Of a DNA stretch of 14,485 nucleotides, positions 1 to 6,431 are shown piece after piece. The stretch lies in contig CANQHT010000024.1 in the NCBI GenBank assembly GCA_947623705.1, forward strand, positions 1 to 14,485, given 5' to 3'. Numbering within the stretch: the stretch's first letter is position 1; each line of letters starts with the position of its first letter. The notes beneath the pieces are model-generated. The model did not search any database. It had not been told where the DNA came from and worked only from the letters and a program-made list of their open reading frames with translations. Position numbers and translations under genes: made by a program. This DNA is from an uncultured Bacilli bacterium. Its GTDB lineage: Bacteria > Bacillota_I > Bacilli_A > RF39 > UBA660.

Positions 1-957
1 ACAGAATTAGTCGGAGATATGCATAGATATCAAGGAACAAATGATGTACCAAACTGGATATGTTTTGGAACAAAAGATCAAGACCAATGTAAAAGTGAAT
101 ATGATAAATATATGTATAGAATCATTGGAGTAACAGAAGAAGGACAAATGTACTTGTTAAAAGAAACATTCTTAAAAGAAGGCTCAGTAACCGGATTTGC
201 TTGGAATAACAAATCTTCTATAAGTAGTTCATCGTCATATTATTGTCCAGATGGAAATTGTCCAGAATGGAATGAAGCAGATCTATTTAAAAGAATAAAC
301 GGAATATCGAATGGTACAACACCTGGAGCCGATACTAGTTCTTCTACAAAATCAGATACAGATATCTTCGTAGATAATGAATACTATGATTATCTAAAAT
401 CAGGAGATAAAGTAAATGGTGGAACAAATGAAAGCGACTGGTACAAGTTAATAGCAAATCATAATTGGTATTATGGAGATACAACAGAAGATACAGACGC
501 TAATTTATATAATGGTAACTATATGTACAATATAGAAACAGGAAAAAGTGAAACAACACATTATGCAAAGGGAGAAGATGGAGCAGTTACTTCACAAAGT
601 TATACATGGCAAAATACAGTAAATGCTAAAGTAAGTTTAATGTACTTGCATGATGTATTGTATGCCTATCCAAATGGAACACCAGGAAGTTATACAAATG
701 TAGCAAATAGCTGGATACATTTTAGAAAAGATGGATATAATAGTAGCCCATCTTACGAATGGTTAAGCACTCGCTGGGGTGTCATTAGCACGAGTAACGC
801 GTATGTGGGCGCGCGGCTTGTGTATAATGACGGCGGCTTGGGCGGCAACAGCGCCCTGCATGGTGGCTACGGCGCTCGGCCTGTCTTCTATCTGTCATCC
901 GAGGCAAAAATAACAGGGGGTGAAGGATCGCAAAGTTTACCGTACATCTTGGGGTAG
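1..957 (+). CDS. Surface/pilin-like protein with C-type-lectin-like variable tail, 5' end missing
   Basis: The frame is open from base 1, so this is the C-terminal 318 residues of a longer protein; any signal peptide or anchor lies outside. The visible part begins with an RYQGT...WICFG...MYRIIGV block, like the repeated exported 'MYRIIG' (DUF6273-like or prepilin-like) proteins of uncultured Mollicutes and gut Firmicutes. A Ser-rich stretch follows near residues 71-81 and a W...LMYLHDVLYAY block near 208-226. The end has a C-type-lectin/FGE-like signature: EWLSTRW, many Gly, Asn, Tyr and Ser residues, ARPVFYL, then ITGGEGSQSLPYIL. The body is A-rich on the coding strand (ATA, ACA, GGA and AGA codons), unlike the housekeeping genes downstream; the last ~140 coding bases are about 60% GC. 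The protein probably binds a surface ligand or host/phage structure, which is inference. No transmembrane segment or LPXTG motif is visible. Family placement is from remembered patterns. Confidence 0.75.
   Translation, partial: TELVGDMHRYQGTNDVPNWICFGTKDQDQCKSEYDKYMYRIIGVTEEGQMYLLKETFLKEGSVTGFAWNNKSSISSSSSYYCPDGNCPEWNEADLFKRINGISNGTTPGADTSSSTKSDTDIFVDNEYYDYLKSGDKVNGGTNESDWYKLIANHNWYYGDTTEDTDANLYNGNYMYNIETGKSETTHYAKGEDGAVTSQSYTWQNTVNAKVSLMYLHDVLYAYPNGTPGSYTNVANSWIHFRKDGYNSSPSYEWLSTRWGVISTSNAYVGARLVYNDGGLGGNSALHGGYGARPVFYLSSEAKITGGEGSQSLPYILG
763..905 (+). other. Putative DGR-type variable region inside the surface protein gene
   Basis: Between about 763 and 905 composition changes sharply. 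By hand count, bases 771-900 are about 62% GC and only about 14% A, within a gene otherwise about one third GC and very A-rich. The encoded segment, from W-L-S-T-R-W to A-R-P-V-F-Y-L, is the ligand-binding end of a C-type-lectin-like fold. It is rich in codons of the form NNC/NNT (CGC, AGC, AAC, GGC, TAC, GAC), as expected when AAC/AAT codons of a template are randomised at adenine. Diversity-generating retroelements replace such tails using a template RNA and an error-prone reverse transcriptase. Neither template repeat nor reverse transcriptase is in this window, so a DGR is inferred. Boundaries are approximate. Confidence 0.5.
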
Positions 958-969
958 GCGAAAAGGAAT

Positions 970-999
970 CCGTCCTGCGGGGCGAAGTCGCGCGGACGG
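970..999 (+). repeat. GC-rich hairpin just after the surface gene stop
   Basis: CCGTCC (970-975) pairs perfectly with GGACGG (994-999), and GCG (977-979) pairs with CGC (991-993) after a bulged T976, leaving an 11-nt loop. GC-rich DNA continues to about 1004. No T-run follows directly (the first TTTT is at 1013-1016), so it is a poor intrinsic terminator. Hairpins or cruciforms just downstream of the variable region are a known aid to retrohoming in some diversity-generating retroelements, and the position 13 nt past the stop fits. It could also be a remnant of a longer GC-rich cassette. Confidence 0.6.
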
Positions 1000-1032
1000 T
1001 CGCGAATTAGGGTTTTCAACATTGGATTTTTC

Positions 1033-1061
1033 TTGACTAAAGGTCTAAAAAGTAATAGAAT
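1033..1061 (+). promoter_or_regulatory. Promoter of the hisS-gatB operon
   Basis: A sigma-A-type promoter with -35 TTGACT (1033-1038), a 17-nt spacer and -10 TAGAAT (1056-1061). Transcription should start near 1068, just ahead of the T-box leader. It is the only convincing promoter between the surface gene and hisS, so it probably drives the whole seven-gene operon. Confidence 0.8.
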
Positions 1062-1067
1062 ATGAAA

Positions 1068-1265
1068 TATAAATTTTCTATGGAAAGAGAAGTAGTTTAA
1101 TAATTAAAATGTTTAAAGAGATGACGGTTGGTGGGAAAGTCAAACAAGTTATTAAATGAAGACACTTTCATAATTAGAAACGCTAAAAGTGCGATAAAAA
1201 TTAAAGACCTAGAAGTAAGGTGGTACCGTGAGTTTAGACTTGCCCTTATATGACTAGGTCTTTTT
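1068..1265 (+). promoter_or_regulatory. T-box riboswitch leader with Asp/His specifier overlap
   Basis: This leader reads uncharged tRNA and decides between termination and read-through into hisS. Stem I: lower helix GAAAG (1083-1087)/CTTTC (1165-1169), AGTA loop motif (1091-1094), 10-bp upper helix 1096-1105/1147-1156 (one G-U pair), AAGAGA bulge region (1116-1121) and distal helix TGAC/GTCA (1122-1125/1139-1142). The 3' side of the specifier loop is GAAGACAC (1158-1165), containing GAC (1161-1163) and CAC (1163-1165). The T-box core AAGGTGGTACCGTGAG lies at 1217-1232. The antiterminator folds as TAAGG/CCTTA (1216-1220/1244-1248), bulge TGGTACC (1221-1227) and GTGAGT/ACTTGC (1228-1233/1238-1243). 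In the bulge, TGG followed by a variable base and ACC is the site that pairs with the tRNA NCCA end. T-box identity is secure; the specifier register is less so. Confidence 0.95.
1203..1265 (+). terminator. Conditional intrinsic terminator of the T-box leader
   Basis: CTAGGTCTTT (1254-1263) followed by the T-rich end can pair with AAAGACCTAG (1203-1212), a perfect 10-bp stem enclosing the antiterminator. It can also pair with AGACTTG (1236-1242) through TAGGTCT (1255-1261), a 7-bp stem with two G-U pairs that destroys the antiterminator's inner helix. The second layout matches the usual mutually exclusive T-box switch; the first is stronger on paper. Confidence 0.8.
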
Positions 1266-1288
1266 ATTTAGAAGGAAGGAATGATTAA

Positions 1289-2551
1289 ATGATAACTAAA
1301 CCAAAAGGAACTGTAGATATTACCGGTACTGATAGTATTTTATGGGAATATGTAAATGAAGTTGTAAGCAGTATGATGCATGCTTATAATTATGAGTATA
1401 TTCGAACTCCTATTTTTGAAAGTAGAGAATTATTTCATAGAAGTGTGGGAGATACTTCCGATATTGTTAAAAAAGAAACTTATGATTTTCAAGATAAGGG
1501 TGAAAGAAATTTAACTTTAAGACCGGAAGGTACTGCAGGTGTAGTGCGTAGTTTTATTGAAAATAAAAATTATGCTTTACCGGATATAAAGAAATATTTT
1601 TATAATGGGACAATGTATCGTTATGAAAGACCGCAAAAGGGAAGACTAAGAGAATTTACCCAATTTGGAGTAGAAGTTTTAGGCAGTAATGACCCAATAA
1701 TTGATGCGGAAGTTATTAGTTTACAATATCATATTTTAGAGGCTTTACATATATCTAATTTACAAGTTAATATTAATTCTTTGGGAGATTTAGAATCTCG
1801 TGAAAATTATAAAAAAGCCTTAGTTAATTATCTAGAACCGCATTTAGATGAATTATGTGAAGATTGCCGGGAAAGATTTAAAACAAATCCTTTAAGAATC
1901 TTAGATTGTAAAGTAGATAAAGAAAGTAGCATTTTAAAAAATGCTCCGAAAACAATTGATTATTTAAATGAAGAAAGTAAAAAAAGATTTGAGACTGTTT
2001 TAAAATATTTAGATTATTTAGATATTGATTATGAAGTAGACCCACAAATAGTAAGAGGCTTAGATTATTATGATCATACGGTTTTTGAAATTGTATCCTT
2101 AGATAAAGAAGAAACCAAAGCAAATGTCTTAGGTGGTGGAGGCCGTTATAATAAGCTTATTAAAGAATTAGATGGCCCAGATTCATATGGTATTGGTTTT
2201 GCTTGTGGGATGGATAGAATTATTGATTTATTAAAAGAAATTGATTTATATAAAACAGTGGAAAAACAAATTGATTGTTTTGTAATGTATGTTTCTGAAG
2301 AAGAAAAATTATATGCTTTAGATATTGTTCAAAACTTAAGATTAAATGGGGTAGTTACGGAAACTAATTCGTTAAATAAAAGTTTAAAAGGGCAATTTAG
2401 TGAAGCTGATCGGTTAAAAGCCAAATATTTAATTATTTTAAATAATGAAGATTTACAAAAAGGCTTAGTTAATGTTAAAGATAATGCTACTAAAGAAGAA
2501 GAAAAAGTAGATATATCTGAAATAGTGGAATATATTATTGGTAATTTATAG
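1289..2551 (+). CDS. hisS: Histidyl-tRNA synthetase
   Basis: Class II synthetase that charges tRNA(His) with histidine using ATP in the cytoplasm. At 420 residues it has normal bacterial length. Visible in order: motif 1 region with PIFESRELFHRSVG (41-54), LRPEGTAG (77-84), motif 2 with MYRYERPQKGRLREFTQFG (109-127), the HisRS-specific RGLDYYD (256-262), the LGGGGRY turn (281-287), motif 3 GIGFACGMDRI (301-311) and a C-terminal anticodon-binding domain from about 325. The start follows AAGGAAGGA (1272-1280) with 8 nt spacing; the ATG at 1281 would stop after two codons. First gene of the T-box operon; aspS follows with a 12-nt gap. The stop is TAG. Nothing is missing from the catalytic core. 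Confidence 0.97.
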   Translation: MITKPKGTVDITGTDSILWEYVNEVVSSMMHAYNYEYIRTPIFESRELFHRSVGDTSDIVKKETYDFQDKGERNLTLRPEGTAGVVRSFIENKNYALPDIKKYFYNGTMYRYERPQKGRLREFTQFGVEVLGSNDPIIDAEVISLQYHILEALHISNLQVNINSLGDLESRENYKKALVNYLEPHLDELCEDCRERFKTNPLRILDCKVDKESSILKNAPKTIDYLNEESKKRFETVLKYLDYLDIDYEVDPQIVRGLDYYDHTVFEIVSLDKEETKANVLGGGGRYNKLIKELDGPDSYGIGFACGMDRIIDLLKEIDLYKTVEKQIDCFVMYVSEEEKLYALDIVQNLRLNGVVTETNSLNKSLKGQFSEADRLKAKYLIILNNEDLQKGLVNVKDNATKEEEKVDISEIVEYIIGNL

Positions 2552-2563
2552 GAAGTGAATATT

Positions 2564-4291
2564 ATGGAAAATATATATCGTAATCGTTATTGTGGCGAAG
2601 TTAGTAAAGAAGATGTTGGTAAAAAAATTAAAGTTGCAGGTTGGATTAATTCCATTCGTAATTTAGGGGGTTTAATTTTTATTACGCTTCGTGATGAAAC
2701 CGGAATTGTGCAAATAGTTAGTGAAGATGAAGAGAAAATCCAAGATTTAACTAAAGAAAGTACAGCATCTATTGAAGGTGTTGTCCGTTTGCGTAGTGAC
2801 ATTAATCCCAATATGAAAACGGGTGAAATTGAAATTGTTTTAGATAGTATTATGGTTTTAGGTAAATGTTTAAATGTTTTACCTTTTGAAATAGGGAGAA
2901 GTAAAGAAGCCCCAGAAGAAATGCGTCTTAAATATCGTTATCTGGATTTAAGAAATAGTTTAGTGCACGATAAAATTTTATTTAGAGTTCAAGTTATTGA
3001 TTTTTTAAGAAAGATTATGAAAGAACAAGGATTTACGGAAATTCAAACTCCAATTATTACCGCCAGTAGTCCCGAAGGAGCAAGAGATTTTGTCATTCCT
3101 TCTCGTAATTATAAAGGTAAATTTTATGCTTTACCTCAAGCACCACAAATATATAAACAATTATTAATGGTTTCCGGGTTTAATCGTTATTTTCAAATTG
3201 CTCCTTGTTTTCGGGATGAAGATTGCCGAGCTGATCGAACTCTAGAATTTTATCAATTAGATATGGAAATGAGTTTTGCAACGGAAGAAGATGTTTATGA
3301 AGTTGGGGAAAAAGTCTTCTATGAAACATTTAAAAATTTTTCGAATAAAGAAGTATCTCCTCGACCTTTTAGAAGAATTCCTTATAAAGAAGCGATGGAT
3401 AAATATGGTAGTGATAAACCAGATTTAAGAAATCCTTTAATAATTAAAGATATTAGTGAAATATTTAAAGAAAGTGAATTTAATGGTTTTCGAGGTAAAG
3501 TAGTAAAAGCGATTAAAGTTAATGCTTGTGATAAACCAAACTCTTGGTATAAAAAATTAGAAGAATTTGTTAAAGAAAAAGGGGCTTTAGGATTATCTTA
3601 TTTAAAATATGAAGAAAATGAATTTAAAGGAAGTATTGTTAAGTTCTTAAATAGTAATGAAATAGATAATTTAAAGAGTACTTTAGATATAGAAAATGGA
3701 AATGTCTTATTTATTTTAGCCGGGGATAAAAATATTGTTAAAGTAGCGGGCCTTTTAAGAAATAAATTAGGTAGTGAATTAGAATTAATTGATAATAATC
3801 GTTTTGAATTTTGTATTATTAATGATTTTCCAATGTATGAATATAATGAAGAAGATAAGAAATGGGATTTTGGCCATAATCCATTTAGTATGCCTAAAGG
3901 TGGTTTAAAAGCTTTAGAAGAAGATAATCCTGAAAATATTGTGGCTTATCAATATGATTTTGTATGTAATGGTAATGAAATGGCTTCAGGAGCCGTTAGA
4001 AATCATGATATTGAAATTATGAAAAAAGCTTTTGCAATAGCGGGTTATGATGAAGAAGTTATTAAAAATAAATTTCGTAGTTTATATACGGCTTTCCAAT
4101 TTGGGGCTCCTCCTCATGCTGGTATGGCTCCCGGAATTGATCGGATTATTATGCTTTTAACGGAAGAAGAAAATTTAAGAGAAGTACAATTATTCCCACC
4201 TAATGTTGGTGGTATGGATCTTCTTATGGGAAGTCCTAATACTTTAGATGAAAAACAATTAAGAGAATTACATATTAAAATAAGAGATTAA
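2564..4291 (+). CDS. aspS: Aspartyl-tRNA synthetase, bacterial type
   Basis: Class II synthetase that charges tRNA(Asp) with aspartate; 575 residues, close to the usual bacterial ~590. Domains: N-terminal OB-fold anticodon domain (about 1-110, with VAGWINSIRNLGGLIFITLRD), motif 1 and aspartate pocket with PEGARDFVIPSR (170-181), motif 2 FRDEDCRADRTLEFYQ (216-231), GSDKPDLR (282-289), the bacterial GAD insertion (about 290-412) and motif 3 GMAPGIDRI (520-528). The usual LRADRQPEFTQ after FRDED reads CRADRTLEFYQ, a modest divergence. I chose ATG 2564 because AGGAAG (2550-2555) lies 8 nt upstream; the in-frame GTG at 2555 sits inside that ribosome-binding site. Leu in the NLGG segment matches the discriminating E. 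coli enzyme rather than the His of known non-discriminating ones, suggesting strict tRNA(Asp) use. asnS follows after 14 nt. Confidence 0.97.
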   Translation: MENIYRNRYCGEVSKEDVGKKIKVAGWINSIRNLGGLIFITLRDETGIVQIVSEDEEKIQDLTKESTASIEGVVRLRSDINPNMKTGEIEIVLDSIMVLGKCLNVLPFEIGRSKEAPEEMRLKYRYLDLRNSLVHDKILFRVQVIDFLRKIMKEQGFTEIQTPIITASSPEGARDFVIPSRNYKGKFYALPQAPQIYKQLLMVSGFNRYFQIAPCFRDEDCRADRTLEFYQLDMEMSFATEEDVYEVGEKVFYETFKNFSNKEVSPRPFRRIPYKEAMDKYGSDKPDLRNPLIIKDISEIFKESEFNGFRGKVVKAIKVNACDKPNSWYKKLEEFVKEKGALGLSYLKYEENEFKGSIVKFLNSNEIDNLKSTLDIENGNVLFILAGDKNIVKVAGLLRNKLGSELELIDNNRFEFCIINDFPMYEYNEEDKKWDFGHNPFSMPKGGLKALEEDNPENIVAYQYDFVCNGNEMASGAVRNHDIEIMKKAFAIAGYDEEVIKNKFRSLYTAFQFGAPPHAGMAPGIDRIIMLLTEEENLREVQLFPPNVGGMDLLMGSPNTLDEKQLRELHIKIRD

Positions 4292-4305
4292 AGGAGAAGA
4301 AAAAA

Positions 4306-5670
4306 ATGGACTTAAGAGATTTATTTAAAAATGTTAAAGATTATATAAATAAAGAAGTAACTATTTGTGGGTGGATTAGAAATCACCGAGATCAAAAAAC
4401 TTTTGGGTTTATTGATTTTTCTGATGGGACAGTCCAAAGTCATTTACAAGTAGTATATGATGAAAAGATAAGTAATTTTAATGCAGTTAAAAAATTATTA
4501 GTAGGTTGTGCCATAGAAGTTACCGGGAAAATTGTGGAATCTAAAGGTAATCAAGATGTGGAAATGCAAGCAAGTAAAATTACTTTGCTTGGGGATTGTC
4601 CAGAAGATTATCCCATTCAACCTAAAAGACATACCCGTGAATTTTTAAGAGAGCAAGCTTATTTAAGACCAAGAACTAATCTTTTTCAAGCCGTATTTCG
4701 GGTAAGAAGTGTGGCCGCTTATGCTATTCATAAATATTTTCAAGAAAGAGGTTATGTTTATTTTCACGCCCCTTTAATAACTGCCAGTGATTGTGAAGGA
4801 GCCGGCGAAATGTTCCAAGTAACAACACTTCCTTTAGATAAATTAAAAGGGAAAATTGATTATTCAAAAGATTTTTTTGGTAAATTTACAGGTTTAACTG
4901 TAAGTGGTCAATTAGAAGCCGAAACTTTTGCTCTTGCTTATAAGAAAACCTATACTTTTGGGCCAACTTTTAGAGCGGAAAATTCTAATACGAAAGTGCA
5001 CGCCGCCGAATTTTGGATGATTGAACCGGAAATTGCTTTTTGTGATTTAGAAGGGGATATGGACATAATGGAAGAGATGCTTAAATATGTCGTAAGTTAT
5101 GTTTTAGAAAATGCCCAAGAAGAAATGAACTTTTTAGATAAATTTGTGGAAAATGGTTTACTTGATAAATTACATAAATTAGTTAATAGTAAATTTGTAA
5201 GAATTGATCACGAAGAAGTTATCAAATTATTAAAAGAAGCCCCAGTTAAATGGGAATTTACACCTGAATATGGGGAAGATATCGCCAAAGAACATGAAAA
5301 ATATATTACGGAATATTTTGATGGCCCCGTATTTATTAAAAATTGGCCTAAAGATATTAAAGCTTTCTATATGAAACAAAATCCGGATGGTAAAACAGTG
5401 GCTGCGGTTGATTTAGAAGTACCGGGGGCTGGTGAACTTATGGGTGGTTCGCAAAGAGAAGAAGATTATGATAAACTTCTTAAAAGAATGGAAGAGTTAG
5501 GTATGAAAGAAGAAGGCTTAAATTGGTACTTAAATTTAAGAAGATATGGTGGTTGTGTCCATTCTGGCTTTGGTATGGGATTTGAAAGATTACTTATTTA
5601 TTTAACTGGGGTAGATAATATAAGAGATGTTGTTCCATATCCAAGAACAACTAAAAATTGTGAGTATTAG
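4306..5670 (+). CDS. asnS: Asparaginyl-tRNA synthetase
   Basis: Class II synthetase that charges tRNA(Asn) with asparagine directly; 454 residues, slightly below the common ~460. Visible: OB-fold anticodon domain (about 15-100, CGWIRNHRDQKTFGFIDFSDG), motif 1 FHAPLITASDCEGAGEMF (153-170), TVSGQLEAE (198-206), motif 2 FRAENSNTKVHAAEFWMIEPE (222-242), GGSQREEDYDKL (380-391), and motif 3 GFGMGFERLL (421-430) followed by the AsnRS tail IRDVVPYPRT. The start has a strong AAGGAG (4291-4296). Having AsnRS beside GatCAB means the amidotransferase is not strictly needed to make Asn-tRNA(Asn), so its likely essential job is Gln-tRNA(Gln). The stop codon TAG forms part of the next gene's ribosome-binding site. 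Confidence 0.97.
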   Translation: MDLRDLFKNVKDYINKEVTICGWIRNHRDQKTFGFIDFSDGTVQSHLQVVYDEKISNFNAVKKLLVGCAIEVTGKIVESKGNQDVEMQASKITLLGDCPEDYPIQPKRHTREFLREQAYLRPRTNLFQAVFRVRSVAAYAIHKYFQERGYVYFHAPLITASDCEGAGEMFQVTTLPLDKLKGKIDYSKDFFGKFTGLTVSGQLEAETFALAYKKTYTFGPTFRAENSNTKVHAAEFWMIEPEIAFCDLEGDMDIMEEMLKYVVSYVLENAQEEMNFLDKFVENGLLDKLHKLVNSKFVRIDHEEVIKLLKEAPVKWEFTPEYGEDIAKEHEKYITEYFDGPVFIKNWPKDIKAFYMKQNPDGKTVAAVDLEVPGAGELMGGSQREEDYDKLLKRMEELGMKEEGLNWYLNLRRYGGCVHSGFGMGFERLLIYLTGVDNIRDVVPYPRTTKNCEY

Positions 5671-5679
5671 AGGTATTAT

Positions 5680-6111
5680 ATGTGTGAGGAAATAATTGTT
5701 CCCTTAAGGGAATATTTACATCATGTTAATGATTTTCGAGTATTAATTGATGATAGTAAATTATATAATATAGATGATTTATGGGGTATTTTTAGAGAAG
5801 ATGGTAGTTTTATCATAATATATCCCAAGTTAAATAAAAATAATCATATAAGTTTATATGCCATTAATCATAAAAATAGAGAAATAATTACGGAAGGTAA
5901 TTGGGAAAATGGGGAGTTTACTATTATATCTGAATATGATAATAGTCCTCTAAAAGCTAAAGCTTTTAAAGTAAAAGAAATTATTCCTTTTTATAATAGT
6001 GATTTAATTAGTCTTAATACTTGTTTTAAATTAGAACATGAAGTTAATTATTATTTAGATGAAAAGTTAATTACTTATGAAGAAATTATAAATAAACAAT
6101 TAACAAAATAA
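5680..6111 (+). CDS. Unknown 143-residue protein within the synthetase-GatCAB operon
   Basis: I do not recognise this protein. It is a plausible real gene: it begins 9 nt after asnS behind AGAGG (5669-5673), ends 17 nt before gatC, and shares their codon use. It appears soluble and mixed alpha/beta, with alternating hydrophobic stretches (GSFIIIYPK, HISLYAINH, NGEFTIISEY) suggesting a beta-sheet and an acidic, Lys-rich C-terminal helix (YYLDEKLITYEEIINKQLTK). No signal peptide, membrane segment or metal-binding Cys/His cluster is seen; the two His near residues 14-15 are not in a known motif. Its place between asnS and gatC suggests a role tied to aminoacylation or simply co-expression, which is inference from position only. 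Confidence 0.75.
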   Translation: MCEEIIVPLREYLHHVNDFRVLIDDSKLYNIDDLWGIFREDGSFIIIYPKLNKNNHISLYAINHKNREIITEGNWENGEFTIISEYDNSPLKAKAFKVKEIIPFYNSDLISLNTCFKLEHEVNYYLDEKLITYEEIINKQLTK

Positions 6112-6128
6112 GAAATGAAGGTGGAAAA

Positions 6129-6431
6129 GTGCAAAAATTTACAAAAGAAATGGTTGATGATTATGCCGATAAATTATTAATTGGTTTAACTCCGGAAGAA
6201 AATGCTTTTGTTTTAGCGGAATTTGATGTTATTGATGAAAACATGGAATTATTAAATGAAATTCCTAATTTAAAAGATGTCGAACCCATGACCCATGCTT
6301 TAGATAATTTTGAGTTTACTTTAAGAGAAGATAAAGCGGAAGAAAGTGAAAGAATTGAAGATATCTTAAAAAATTGTGATAGTCACGAAGGAAGAGAAAT
6401 TAAAGTACCGATAGTAGTTGGTGGTGATTAG
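6129..6431 (+). CDS. gatC: Aspartyl/glutamyl-tRNA amidotransferase subunit C
   Basis: Small subunit that wraps the GatA-GatB interface and stabilises the amidotransferase. At 100 residues it has family length. The GatC pattern is visible: KFTKEMVDDYADKLLIGLTPEE at the start, helix and linker ending NLKDVEPMTHAL (47-58, usual form 'v.pt.h'), LRED (65-68) and the C-terminal KVPIVVGGD strand. The start is GTG at 6129, supported by AAGGTGG (6118-6124) and by alignment of the residues after it with the family N-terminus; the in-frame ATG at 6150 would delete that helix. The stop TAG abuts the gatA ATG with no gap, so the two are translationally coupled. The sequence is more diverged than its partners, usual for GatC. 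Confidence 0.93.
   Translation: MQKFTKEMVDDYADKLLIGLTPEENAFVLAEFDVIDENMELLNEIPNLKDVEPMTHALDNFEFTLREDKAEESERIEDILKNCDSHEGREIKVPIVVGGD

Noticed and set aside
970..1016. Intrinsic terminator for the surface gene
   Set aside because: The GC hairpin is followed by GC-rich and mixed sequence before the first TTTT about 13 nt away, so it does not meet the usual layout.
1878..2123. Leftward 81-codon open frame inside hisS
   Set aside because: Antisense to a conserved synthetase, composition typical of a shadow of AT-rich coding sequence, no ribosome-binding site or recognisable domain.
2555..2563. GTG start for aspS
   Set aside because: The GTG overlaps the AGGAAG ribosome-binding site that is well spaced for ATG 2564.
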